Shown here: positions 53,992 to 63,016 of the stretch, piece by piece
Layout: each line of letters begins with the position of its first letter
How positions within the stretch are numbered: the stretch's first letter is position 1
Origin: an uncultured Flavobacteriaceae bacterium
GTDB lineage: Bacteria > Bacteroidota > Bacteroidia > Flavobacteriales > Flavobacteriaceae
Direction: 5' to 3'
Length of the DNA stretch: 64,000 nucleotides
Assembly (NCBI GenBank): GCA_947489085.1
Contig: CANLCJ010000023.1
Span: forward strand, 1 to 64,000
Notes under the pieces: model-generated
What the model was told of the DNA's origin: nothing
The model's input: the letters and a program-made list of their open reading frames with translations, nothing else
Databases searched by the model: none
Position numbers and translations under genes: made by a program

Positions 53992-56856
53992 ATGAAATAC
54001 ATAAACCTGCTCTTAGTAGCAATATGTTTTAAAGTGAGTTTGTCTTTCTCTCAAACCGCAAATGATGTTTCTATAACGGGATCGTTTAAAAAATGGCAAA
54101 AAATAACGTTAAATTTTAAGGGAGATGTGTTGCATGAATATGGAGAAGTTAATCCTTTTTTAGACTACCGCCTAAATGTTATTTTTAGAAACGAAGGAAG
54201 AGTAATAGCAGTTCCAGGTTTTTTTGCGGCAGATGGCAATGCTAAAGATTCGGGAGCGACCTCTGGTGCGGTATGGCAAGTAAGATTTACGCCAGATGCT
54301 GTTGGAGAATGGACGTACGAGGCCTTTTTTAGAACAGGAAAAGGTATTGCTGTAAGTGATGATTTTTATGCAGGAAAACCTGCTAACTTTAATGGTGCTA
54401 AGGGCAATTTTACAGTTACGGAAGCAGATAACTCAGGATCTGCATTACAAATAAAAGGCCGTTTGCAATACGACGGCACAAGATATTTAAAATATAGTGA
54501 CACTGGCGAAGCGTTTTTAAAAGGCGGCGCAGATAGCCCAGAAAACTTTTTGGCCTACTACGAATTTGACCAAACTCCACCATCGCACAAATATGCCACT
54601 CATGAGAAAGATTGGTTGCCAACCGATGCAACATGGAAAGGCGGAAAGGGCAAGTCGATATTAGGTGCTTTAAATTATTTGGCATCAAAAGGAATGAACT
54701 CGGTATACTTTTTAACTATGAATGTTCAAGGCGATGGTAAAGATGTTTGGCCTTGGACAGATAAAAACGAGAGGTACCGTTACGATTGTAGTAAACTAGA
54801 CCAATGGGAACTTGTATTCGACCATATGGATAAATTAGGCATAATGCTGCACATTGTAACCCAAGAAACAGAAAACGAATTGTTGTTAGATATAGGTGCA
54901 TTGCAAACACAACGCAAACTTTACTACAGAGAATTAATAGCGAGATTTTCTCATCACTTGGCAGTAACTTGGAATTTAGGTGAAGAAAATGGTTGGGAAA
55001 CATGGACGCCTAAAGCTCAAAATAACGCAGATAGAATAGCCATGGCCAACTATATAAAAACCCATGATCCTTACAAGAATTTAATTGTACTGCACACACA
55101 CTCCAAACCACACTCTAAATCTCACATACTAACCCCACTATTAGGGCTTCAAAGTTTAGATGGACCCTCGTTACAAACGGGTAAACTTGCCAATGTACAT
55201 AAAGACACAAAAAAATGGATACAGTTGTCTCAAGAGTATGGCAAACAATGGGTGGTAATGCAGGACGAAATAGGACCTGCTGGTACAGGGGCAAAGCCAG
55301 ATGCAGACGATAGTACACATGATGCTGTGAGAGCAAAAGTATTATGGGGTAACTTAATGGCAGGCGGCGCAGGCGTAGAGTGGTATTTTGGTTATAAATA
55401 TGCCCATAACGATTTAAAGTGTGAAGATTGGCGCTCTAGAGATGTATTGTGGGAACAAACCAACCATGCTTTAAGGTTTTTTAAAGAGCACCTCCCTTTT
55501 AGTAATATGGCCTCTTTAGACCATTTAACCCCAAATACAAAAGATTATGTATTTGCAGAACAAGGCAACGTTTATGCTATTTACTTGCCAGAAGCAGAAA
55601 AAACTAAAATAAATTTAAGCGAAGCAACTGGAGAATACACATTAGCGTGGTATAACCCAAGAACAGGAGGCACTTTAACGCAAGAAAAACGTGTTAAGGG
55701 CGGTAAATTGGTGTCTTTAGGTATGCCACCAAGTAAAACAGGAGACTGGGTAGCGCTACTTAAAAATAAAGCCCCTAAGCAAGCTATTAAAGCGGATACA
55801 AAACCAACGCTAACTCTAAAGGCTTTGGAAGATTTTACACCAGTAGAAGGCGACACACAATACTATAAAGACAAACGTAATAAGGCACTGGCAATTAAAG
55901 CCAACATTGTAGCTCAACGCAAAGGCTTTGCTAAAGCAGGTGCTGTTTTTATGGGAGAAGAAGGTCTATATATGGTTACATTACAAAGCATGGCAGAGCA
56001 AGATGGCGAATCAACCTACAACCTTTATAAAAATAAAACACTAATACGCAGTTTATCCAACCCACAAGTTACAGAACCATTTAAACATGTTACGCTTAAT
56101 TTTGGAACACTTTACCTAAAAAAAGGAGAAAAAATTTATATAAGCTCTAACGCTCACACTAATGGTATTATTCCAGAAGGCGAAGGTACAGCATGGTCTA
56201 GAGGGCGTTGGAACTCGATTTTATTTACTAAAACAACTATTTTAGAAGCAGAAAACTTAAAAAAGGCCAAAGCGATACAACCAGACGCGAATAATAAATT
56301 TGAAGTAGAGGCAGAACATTTTCACTTAAACACTACAAATAACAGCCCACGCAAATGGTACATTATAAAAAAGCAAAATCAAGACCCTGCAACGCACTCT
56401 AAAAAGTATTTTGAAACGGCAAGTGGCAAAGCCTACTTAGAAGCACTACCCGATACACGAGTAAGCCACAAAGACGAATTGGTACGAGGAGAGAATTTTT
56501 ATCCAATACCAGGATCTGGAGGTATAGTTGCTTATAAAATAAATGTAAAAACCCCAGGCAAATATTATGTTTGGGTAAAAGCCTTATCTACAGGCCCAGA
56601 AGATAATGGGTTACACGTAGGTATAGACGGAACTTGGCCTAACAGTGGCGCACGCATACAATTGTGTAAAGGCAAACACAAATGGACATGGTCTTCGGCG
56701 CAACGCATACCTAAAAACCACTGTGGTACCCCAAACACTATATTTTTAGATATTAAAACCCCTGGAGTGCATACGCTAATGTTTTCTATGCGAGAAGATG
56801 GTTTTAAACTAGATAAATTTATAGTAACACCTAATAAAAATTTAAAGCCAGAATAA
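53992..56856 (+). CDS. DUF5060-containing putative glycoside hydrolase
   Basis: A 954-residue exported protein. It has a signal peptide (about 1-21), an N-terminal DUF5060 immunoglobulin-like domain at about 25-140, and a (beta/alpha)8-like middle at about 150-520. The middle carries carboxylate-bearing motifs in clan-A position: WNLGEENGWE (candidate acid/base) and WVVMQDEIGPAG (candidate nucleophile). A small beta domain follows (to about 590). The long C-terminal part has an EAEHFHL segment like the GH115 C-terminal or CBM domains (about 765-950). It is divergent from GH16, next to a glucan locus. The family is known mostly as uncharacterised hydrolases, so substrate remains open. Confidence 0.75.
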   Translation: MKYINLLLVAICFKVSLSFSQTANDVSITGSFKKWQKITLNFKGDVLHEYGEVNPFLDYRLNVIFRNEGRVIAVPGFFAADGNAKDSGATSGAVWQVRFTPDAVGEWTYEAFFRTGKGIAVSDDFYAGKPANFNGAKGNFTVTEADNSGSALQIKGRLQYDGTRYLKYSDTGEAFLKGGADSPENFLAYYEFDQTPPSHKYATHEKDWLPTDATWKGGKGKSILGALNYLASKGMNSVYFLTMNVQGDGKDVWPWTDKNERYRYDCSKLDQWELVFDHMDKLGIMLHIVTQETENELLLDIGALQTQRKLYYRELIARFSHHLAVTWNLGEENGWETWTPKAQNNADRIAMANYIKTHDPYKNLIVLHTHSKPHSKSHILTPLLGLQSLDGPSLQTGKLANVHKDTKKWIQLSQEYGKQWVVMQDEIGPAGTGAKPDADDSTHDAVRAKVLWGNLMAGGAGVEWYFGYKYAHNDLKCEDWRSRDVLWEQTNHALRFFKEHLPFSNMASLDHLTPNTKDYVFAEQGNVYAIYLPEAEKTKINLSEATGEYTLAWYNPRTGGTLTQEKRVKGGKLVSLGMPPSKTGDWVALLKNKAPKQAIKADTKPTLTLKALEDFTPVEGDTQYYKDKRNKALAIKANIVAQRKGFAKAGAVFMGEEGLYMVTLQSMAEQDGESTYNLYKNKTLIRSLSNPQVTEPFKHVTLNFGTLYLKKGEKIYISSNAHTNGIIPEGEGTAWSRGRWNSILFTKTTILEAENLKKAKAIQPDANNKFEVEAEHFHLNTTNNSPRKWYIIKKQNQDPATHSKKYFETASGKAYLEALPDTRVSHKDELVRGENFYPIPGSGGIVAYKINVKTPGKYYVWVKALSTGPEDNGLHVGIDGTWPNSGARIQLCKGKHKWTWSSAQRIPKNHCGTPNTIFLDIKTPGVHTLMFSMREDGFKLDKFIVTPNKNLKPE

Positions 56857-56969
56857 CACCATCAATACTATAAAGCGTGTAATCAGTTGTTATTTGGGAG
56901 ATGTATTAAAGAGTATTAGTATTCTTCTAAATAGAACGTTAATACTTTTTTTTATGTCTCTAATTTCGC

Positions 56970-56977
56970 TATTTTTG
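56970..56977 (+). promoter_or_regulatory. Predicted promoter of the FKBP gene
   Basis: TATTTTTG (TAnnTTTG) lies 25 bases before the start codon at 57003. Confidence 0.6.
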
Positions 56978-57002
56978 GCCACAAATTAAAATTAAAAAGA
57001 CA

Positions 57003-57710
57003 ATGAAATTAATTAAATTATCGTTTTTGGTAGCGGTTATAAGTTTAGCATCTTGCCAAAATAAGCCAGGGGCTGTATCACAAAAAAAATTAGAAACATC
57101 TATAGATTCAGTAAGTTATGCTATAGGCTTAGATGTTGCTAAAAATGTAAAATCTAGTTTCGATGATTTTAGTAACGAATTATTTCTTCAAGGTTTTCAA
57201 AACGGATCAGACTCTACAGATATTTTAATAGACCAAGCCCAAGCACAGGCAGTTATACAATCGTATTTTCAGAAGAAACAACAAGAAGAAGCTGAAAAGC
57301 GTAAAGCAGAAGGCGAAAAAAATAAAGCAGAAGGCGAAAAATTCTTAGAAAGTAATGCTACTAAAGAAGGTGTAAAGGTTACTGAAAGTGGTTTACAATA
57401 TCAAGTTATAAAAGAAGGTACAGGTAAAAAACCATCTGCAGACTCTAAAGTAAAAGTACATTACCATGGTACATTAATAGATGGTACGGTATTCGATAGC
57501 TCTGTAGATAGAGGACAACCAACAGAATTTGGTGTAAACCAAGTTATAAGAGGATGGACAGAAGGTTTACAATTAATGAAAGAAGGTGCAAAATACAAAT
57601 TCTTTATTCCTCAAGACTTGGCTTACGGTGCAAACCCAAGACCAGGAGGGGCCATTAAACCATACGCGACTCTAGTATTCGATGTAGAGTTGTTAGAGAT
57701 TGTAAAATAA
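57003..57710 (+). CDS. FKBP-type peptidyl-prolyl isomerase lipoprotein
   Basis: A 235-residue exported chaperone with a lipoprotein signal (SLASCQNK). It has an N-terminal helical dimerisation domain of the Mip/FkpA type ([19 protein letters not shown]; a long charged helix around residues 85-115). The C-terminal FKBP domain is at about 125-233, with [37 protein letters not shown] and [20 protein letters not shown]. It would speed folding of proline-containing proteins in the periplasm. It is monocistronic, with a promoter box and a strong terminator on either side. Confidence 0.93.
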   Translation: MKLIKLSFLVAVISLASCQNKPGAVSQKKLETSIDSVSYAIGLDVAKNVKSSFDDFSNELFLQGFQNGSDSTDILIDQAQAQAVIQSYFQKKQQEEAEKRKAEGEKNKAEGEKFLESNATKEGVKVTESGLQYQVIKEGTGKKPSADSKVKVHYHGTLIDGTVFDSSVDRGQPTEFGVNQVIRGWTEGLQLMKEGAKYKFFIPQDLAYGANPRPGGAIKPYATLVFDVELLEIVK

Positions 57711-57735
57711 GTACATCGTACATTTTAAATATTAT

Positions 57736-57764
57736 AAAAACAGGAAGCAATGCTTCCTGTTTTT
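57736..57764 (+). terminator. Terminator of the FKBP gene
   Basis: Arms 57736-57747 and 57753-57764 (core ACAGGAAG/CTTCCTGT) with a five-base loop, continuing into a T-tract to 57767. The era promoter box starts nine bases after the stem. Confidence 0.93.
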
Positions 57765-57772
57765 TTTGTTTG

Positions 57773-57780
57773 TATTTTTG
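57773..57780 (+). promoter_or_regulatory. Predicted era promoter -7 box
   Basis: TATTTTTG (TAnnTTTG) lies 44 bases before the ATG at 57825, just past the preceding terminator. It supports the downstream start of era. Confidence 0.6.
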
Positions 57781-57824
57781 CCATTTTAAGCAATCTAATT
57801 ACATTTAGGCTAAAACAAGTATAT

Positions 57825-58709
57825 ATGAGTCATAAAGCAGGTTTTGTAAATATTATAGGAAATCCAAACGTAGGCAAATCCACATTAATGAATGCTTTTG
57901 TGGGCGAAAAATTATCTATAATTACTTCGAAAGCACAAACCACAAGACATCGTATTTTAGGGATAGTAAATGGAGACGATTTTCAGGTAGTATTAAGTGA
58001 TACACCAGGCATTATAAAGCCAGCTTACGAATTGCAAAGTTCCATGATGGATTTTGTAAAATCTGCTTTCGAAGATGCAGATGTACTCATTTATATGGTT
58101 GAAATTGGGGAACAACACCTAAAAGATGAAGCTTTTTTTAAAAAAATAACAAACTCTAAAATACCAGTACTATTACTTTTAAATAAAATAGATACTTCCA
58201 ACCAAGAGCAATTAGAAACTCAAGTTCAACTATGGGCAGATAAAGTGCCTAATGCCGAAATTTTTCCAATTTCAGCATTAGAAGGGTTCAATGTAAAAGA
58301 AGCTTTTAATCGTATATTAGAACTACTGCCAGAATCGCCACCGTTTTATCCCAAAGACCAATTAACAGATAAGCCAGAACGGTTTTTTATTAACGAGAAA
58401 ATAAGAGAAAAAATACTATTGCATTACAAAAAGGAAATACCGTATGCTGTAGAAATTGAAACTGAAGAATTTTTTGAAGAAGACCATATTATAAAAATAC
58501 GATCTGTTATAATGGTAGAGCGCGAGACCCAAAAAGGCATAATTATAGGGCATAAAGGCAGTGCTTTAAAACGTGTTGGGGTAGAGGCTAGAAAGGATTT
58601 AGAAATTTTCTTTGATAAAAAAATTCATTTAGAACTTTATGTTAAGGTAAATAAGAATTGGCGTAGCAACCAGGCACAGCTGAAACGTTTTGGTTACAAT
58701 AACAGGTAA
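57825..58709 (+). CDS. era: GTPase Era
   Basis: A 294-residue essential GTPase for 16S rRNA processing and 30S assembly. G motifs are visible: G1 GNPNVGKST, G3 DTPG, G4 NKID. The C-terminal KH RNA-binding domain includes IIIGHKGSALKRVG. The open frame extends upstream to 57750, but that start lies inside the FKBP terminator hairpin. The ATG at 57825 gives the normal MSHKAGFVNIIG beginning. Confidence 0.97.
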   Translation: MSHKAGFVNIIGNPNVGKSTLMNAFVGEKLSIITSKAQTTRHRILGIVNGDDFQVVLSDTPGIIKPAYELQSSMMDFVKSAFEDADVLIYMVEIGEQHLKDEAFFKKITNSKIPVLLLLNKIDTSNQEQLETQVQLWADKVPNAEIFPISALEGFNVKEAFNRILELLPESPPFYPKDQLTDKPERFFINEKIREKILLHYKKEIPYAVEIETEEFFEEDHIIKIRSVIMVERETQKGIIIGHKGSALKRVGVEARKDLEIFFDKKIHLELYVKVNKNWRSNQAQLKRFGYNNR

Positions 58710-58792
58710 ATCCTAACCTTAATTTCTTAAACCCGTAACATTAGCTTTAATAACAGGTTTCATATTTGTGAATTATTAATCTCACACAAATT

Positions 58793-60322
58793 ATGAAACT
58801 AAGTAATCTATTTAAACTAAGTTCCCCATTTCTTCTAGTGGCAGTTATACTACTATCTGCGTGCGAAACGGCAGAAGATGGTATAGACGGTACCGATGGC
58901 GAAGATGGCCAAGATAGTCAAGACGTTACCTTTTTCTCAACCCAAGCCCAAATCGCTTTTGGAGATGGCGTAAGCGAAATATCGGCCTACGATGCAGCAA
59001 CACAAACTGTTTTTTCAACAAATTCTGAAGCTAAAGAGGTAGAAGTTATAAACATCTCAAATATAAGTGCGCCTCAAATTCAAACCCCAATAGATATTAC
59101 AGCATTTGGGGGTAATGTAAACTCTGTAGCCAGTAAAAATGGATTCTTAGCTATAGCAGTAGAAGCCGCAGATGCCACAGAAGACGGTGTTGTAGTAATT
59201 TACCAAACAGACAATTTAACCACGCCGTTTCTACAAGCCAGTGCAGGAGCATTACCAGATATGGTAACATTTTCTCCAGATGGTAGATACGTTTTAGCAG
59301 CTAACGAAGGAGAGCCTAATGATGCTTATACTGTAGACCCTCAAGGCTCTGTCACTCTTATAGAAATAGAGACACAAACCATATCTCAAATTACTTTCGA
59401 TGCATTTAATAACCAAGAAGCAGCTTTAGAAGCAGATGGCTTTAGAGTATTTGGACCAGGAGCAAATTTAAGTACAGATGTAGAACCAGAATACATAACA
59501 GTATCTGCCGACTCCAGAACCGCCTACATTGCACTTCAAGAAAATAATGGTATAGCAGTATTAGATATAGACACAAAAGCAATAACAGCTATACACCCTC
59601 TAGGAACAAAGGATTTTTCGCAGTTTGCTTTCGATTTAAGCGATAGAGATGATGAGGTAGGCAATTTAAGATCATGGCCTGTACTTAGCTATTACCAACC
59701 AGATGCTATAGATTATTTTGAAGTTGGAGGCGCCGGTTACATAATTACAGCCAATGAGGGAGACGCCAGAGATTACGATGGTTTTTCTGAAGAAGTAAGA
59801 GGAGATGATTTAACTTTAGATCCAGACGCATACCCAGATGCAGAATTTTTACAAAATGATGAAAACTTAGGGCGTCTTAATGTAACAACAGCTAATGGCG
59901 ACACGGATGGAGATGGCGATATCGACCAGATTTTTACCTATGGCGGGCGCTCATTTTCAATATGGGACACTTCTGGAACATTGGTATTCGATTCTGGAAA
60001 CGAATTTACATTAAAAACGCTATTTACGTTTGGAAGTTACCCAGACAGTAGATCAGACTCTAAGGGTACAGAACCAGAATCTGTAATAACCTATACAGAA
60101 GGTAGTAACACATTTGCTGCTATAGGTTTAGAACGTAGCGGCGATGTGTTAATTTATAACATTACAGATGTTTTTAACCCGGTGTTTGTGCAACGTTTGC
60201 GAAATACCTCACCAGAAGGTCTGTTAATTGTTAATGCCAACGAAAGTCCAAATGGAAAAACACTTTTAATAGTATCCAACGAATTTCCAGATAATGCTAC
60301 TTTAAATATTTATTCAAAATAA
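58793..60322 (+). CDS. Choice-of-anchor I lipoprotein
   Basis: A 509-residue lipoprotein (signal ending LLSAC) with a short Gly-Asp-rich linker (GIDGTDGEDGQDSQD) and then a beta-propeller-like choice-of-anchor I domain. Its motifs include MVTFSPDGRYVLAANEGEPN, YIITANEGDARDYDGF and KGTEPESV. Such domains occur on secreted or surface proteins, often with phosphatases or nucleases, but this protein has the propeller alone. No enzymatic residues are assigned. It is flanked by era and by a terminator. Function unknown. Confidence 0.85.
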   Translation: MKLSNLFKLSSPFLLVAVILLSACETAEDGIDGTDGEDGQDSQDVTFFSTQAQIAFGDGVSEISAYDAATQTVFSTNSEAKEVEVINISNISAPQIQTPIDITAFGGNVNSVASKNGFLAIAVEAADATEDGVVVIYQTDNLTTPFLQASAGALPDMVTFSPDGRYVLAANEGEPNDAYTVDPQGSVTLIEIETQTISQITFDAFNNQEAALEADGFRVFGPGANLSTDVEPEYITVSADSRTAYIALQENNGIAVLDIDTKAITAIHPLGTKDFSQFAFDLSDRDDEVGNLRSWPVLSYYQPDAIDYFEVGGAGYIITANEGDARDYDGFSEEVRGDDLTLDPDAYPDAEFLQNDENLGRLNVTTANGDTDGDGDIDQIFTYGGRSFSIWDTSGTLVFDSGNEFTLKTLFTFGSYPDSRSDSKGTEPESVITYTEGSNTFAAIGLERSGDVLIYNITDVFNPVFVQRLRNTSPEGLLIVNANESPNGKTLLIVSNEFPDNATLNIYSK

Positions 60323-60343
60323 ACTACGGCACATAACTCCTAT

Positions 60344-60378
60344 AAAAAGCCAGAGTACGCCATAAACTCTGGCTTTTT
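60344..60378 (+). terminator. Terminator of the choice-of-anchor I gene
   Basis: A perfect 12-base stem (60344-60355 with 60367-60378, core AGCCAGAG/CTCTGGCT), with A and T tracts. Confidence 0.93.
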
Positions 60379-60454
60379 ATTACCTCAAATTTAGAAATTA
60401 TAAGTTTAGTATCTAAGGAACTAAAATTTGGAAGCTTTCTTAACTATTATATAG

Positions 60455-60462
60455 TACCTTTG
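60455..60462 (+). promoter_or_regulatory. Predicted der promoter -7 box
   Basis: TACCTTTG (TAnnTTTG) lies 17 bases before the der start codon, giving a very short leader. Confidence 0.6.
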
Positions 60463-60479
60463 CACTCAATTTACAGCTT

Positions 60480-61784
60480 ATGAGTAATATAGTAGCCATT
60501 GTAGGAAGACCAAATGTTGGAAAATCTACATTTTTTAACCGCCTGATTCAGAAACGAGAAGCCATAGTAGATGCTGTTAGTGGGGTAACAAGAGATCGTC
60601 ATTATGGAAAGACAGATTGGAATGGTAAAGAGTTTTCCCTTATAGATACAGGAGGATATGTGGTTGGAAGCGATGATGTTTTCGAAGCCGAGATCGATAA
60701 ACAGGTAGAACTGGCTATAGACGAAGCAGATGCTATAATTTTTATGGTAGATGTAGAAGCTGGTGTAACAGGTATGGACGAGGATGTTGCCAACCTATTA
60801 CGTAAAGTAACAAAACCTGTATTTCTTGTTGTAAACAAAGTAGATAACGGCAAACGAGCAGAAGACGCTGTAGAGTTTTATGCCTTAGGTCTAGGCGATT
60901 ATTTTACTGTGGCGAGTATTAATGGTAGTGGTACAGGAGAACTTTTAGACGCTATCGTAGACGCATTACCAGAGAAGGAAGAAGTCATAGTAGAAGATTT
61001 ACCACGTTTTGCAGTTGTAGGACGTCCAAACGCAGGGAAATCGTCGTTTATAAATGCCTTAATAGGCGAAGACAGATATATTGTTACAGATATTGCAGGA
61101 ACTACCAGAGATGCAATAGACACAAAATACAATCGTTTTGGTTTTGAATTTAATTTAGTAGATACAGCGGGGATCCGAAAAAAATCTAAAGTAAAAGAAG
61201 ATTTAGAGTTTTATTCTGTAATGCGAAGCGTGCGTGCCATAGAATACAGCGATGTCTGTTTATTGGTATTAGATGCCAATCGAGGGTTCGATGGCCAGGT
61301 GCAAAACATATTTTGGCTGGCAGAACGCAACCGTAAAGGCATTGTAGTTTTAGTAAACAAATGGGATTTGGTAGAGAAAGACCACAAGTCTGTTTCAGCC
61401 TACGAAAAAATGATACGCAAACAAATGGAACCCTTTACAGATGTTCCTATTGTTTTTATTTCTGCTCTTACCAAACAGCGTATCTACAAAGCTATTGAAA
61501 CGGCTGTCGAAGTTTATAAAAACCGTACAAAGAAAATAAAAACGAGTCAGCTTAACGATGTCTTACAACCCATTATAGATCATTATCCGCCACCAGCTTA
61601 TAAAGGCAAGTTTGTTAAAATAAAATACATAATGCAATTGCCTACGCCTCAACCACAATTTGCATTTTTCTGCAACTTACCGCAGTACGTTAAAGACCCT
61701 TATAAACGTTTTTTAGAAAACAAACTAAGAGAACACTTTGGTTTTAATGGTGTACCTATTAGTGTGTATATGCGAAAGAAGTAA
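60480..61784 (+). CDS. der: Ribosome biogenesis GTPase Der (EngA)
   Basis: A 434-residue protein with the unique tandem GTPase arrangement. Domain 1 starts [15 protein letters not shown] with DTGGY and NKVD. Domain 2, near residue 180, starts [15 protein letters not shown] with DTAGIRKK and NKWD. A C-terminal KH-like domain follows. It is needed for 50S subunit maturation. Length and motifs are complete. Confidence 0.98.
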   Translation: MSNIVAIVGRPNVGKSTFFNRLIQKREAIVDAVSGVTRDRHYGKTDWNGKEFSLIDTGGYVVGSDDVFEAEIDKQVELAIDEADAIIFMVDVEAGVTGMDEDVANLLRKVTKPVFLVVNKVDNGKRAEDAVEFYALGLGDYFTVASINGSGTGELLDAIVDALPEKEEVIVEDLPRFAVVGRPNAGKSSFINALIGEDRYIVTDIAGTTRDAIDTKYNRFGFEFNLVDTAGIRKKSKVKEDLEFYSVMRSVRAIEYSDVCLLVLDANRGFDGQVQNIFWLAERNRKGIVVLVNKWDLVEKDHKSVSAYEKMIRKQMEPFTDVPIVFISALTKQRIYKAIETAVEVYKNRTKKIKTSQLNDVLQPIIDHYPPPAYKGKFVKIKYIMQLPTPQPQFAFFCNLPQYVKDPYKRFLENKLREHFGFNGVPISVYMRKK

Positions 61785-61868
61785 ACAAATAGTCTCTTTT
61801 AAAGTCGTGATTTACTCATTTGTTGCGTGAGAATTCTAATTGAATGTATATGTTGTTGATTTAGCGAC

Positions 61869-61876
61869 TATATTTG
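61869..61876 (+). promoter_or_regulatory. Predicted promoter of the secreted protein-kinase unit
   Basis: TATATTTG (TAnnTTTG), 19 bases before the start codon at 61896. Confidence 0.6.
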
Positions 61877-61895
61877 TTTTTCAATTACAACTCTT

Positions 61896-62999
61896 ATGAC
61901 TAAAATAGGTTTAGCGTTGTGCGCTATTTTTTGCATTCTACAAATTGGTTTAGCACAAAAAGTGATTCATAATCCCGATTATATTTCAAAAAATTTTAGC
62001 GCTGTTGTAACAAAAATAGAGTTAAACGCTAATGCAACTGTTTTACATTTTTTAATTAAGCAATCAAGGGGAAAGTATGTTACTATACCTAAAGAGACTT
62101 ATATAGAAGATGCTTCGGGTAGTGGGCAAAAGATTTATGTTACAAAAGGCGTAGGTCTTAATGTTAGTGTTAGAACAATTATTCCAAATACAGACGAGTT
62201 AAGGTATAGCTTGCATTTCCCGCCCTTAAAAAAAGAGGTGCGAAGGATAAATTATGGAGAATCCAATCCAGGGGGTAATTGGTATATTTACAAGCTTAAT
62301 CTTACTAGAAACGGGAAAGACTTTTTAAAGCGCTATAATAATTCCAAAATAGAGAATAGCGTAAGGCACCATAGAGAATCCATTCTGCGTTATAAAAACA
62401 AAGGAAATTCTAACGCGTCGGTACTACTGGAAAATTCAAGAAATACATTATTTCCCAGAGATCTGCCAGAGCAGTTTTTTGGGAGTTGGTACGATAAGTT
62501 TGGAACATTACTGTTTATTGCTACGCGAGATTATGTTGTACTAAATTCTAGAGTGCAGTACTATCTAAATATTCAAGAAAAAGGAATCAATAAATATCAA
62601 ATAGAAACATCATTTAACTTTATAGAGATTTTAAGCCTTGAAACAAATACTATTACACTACGCACAAATCGTATCATGACTTTAAAAAAAGCATCTCATT
62701 TACTAAAAGTACCCGAATTAATTCAAGGGAATTGGTTTCTGTCTCAAAACCTAAAACGCATTAAAATAACAGAAGATTCCTTTATTTTAGCAGAAACAAA
62801 ACATGAGAAAACAGAAGATATAGAGACTTATAACATTGATTACGTTAGTACTTCAGAAAACGGTGCTTTAATTTTGTTTGTATTGTACCATAAAGGTACT
62901 TATAAAGTATATTATGCGAGGAAAGAAGGTAAAAGTTACGAGTTGTATTCTAGAGAACGAAAAGATATAGTTTTTAAAAAGGAAACCCTCACTAATTAA
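61896..62999 (+). CDS. Secreted protein related to the downstream kinase sensor
   Basis: A 367-residue protein with a signal peptide (about 1-20, ending GLAQK) and no other membrane segment. No family was recognised. Residues 20-185 are a beta-rich domain. Residues of about 189-365 begin DLPEQFFGSWYDKFG and include IATRDYVVLN and IQGNWFLSQNLKRIKI. This pattern recurs in the same order in the extracytoplasmic part of the histidine kinase encoded 17 bases downstream (DLPSQIVGAW, ISRDYIVIE, IIDDWYLKREKIVL). The two are thus probably one operon derived partly by domain duplication. A role as a ligand carrier, decoy or co-sensor is inference. Confidence 0.72.
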   Translation: MTKIGLALCAIFCILQIGLAQKVIHNPDYISKNFSAVVTKIELNANATVLHFLIKQSRGKYVTIPKETYIEDASGSGQKIYVTKGVGLNVSVRTIIPNTDELRYSLHFPPLKKEVRRINYGESNPGGNWYIYKLNLTRNGKDFLKRYNNSKIENSVRHHRESILRYKNKGNSNASVLLENSRNTLFPRDLPEQFFGSWYDKFGTLLFIATRDYVVLNSRVQYYLNIQEKGINKYQIETSFNFIEILSLETNTITLRTNRIMTLKKASHLLKVPELIQGNWFLSQNLKRIKITEDSFILAETKHEKTEDIETYNIDYVSTSENGALILFVLYHKGTYKVYYARKEGKSYELYSRERKDIVFKKETLTN

Positions 63000-63016
63000 A
63001 TAAGCTTTTAAAACGA

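Noticed and set aside
57750-57824. Upstream start of era
   Set aside because: It lies inside the terminator hairpin of the preceding gene and before the era promoter box.
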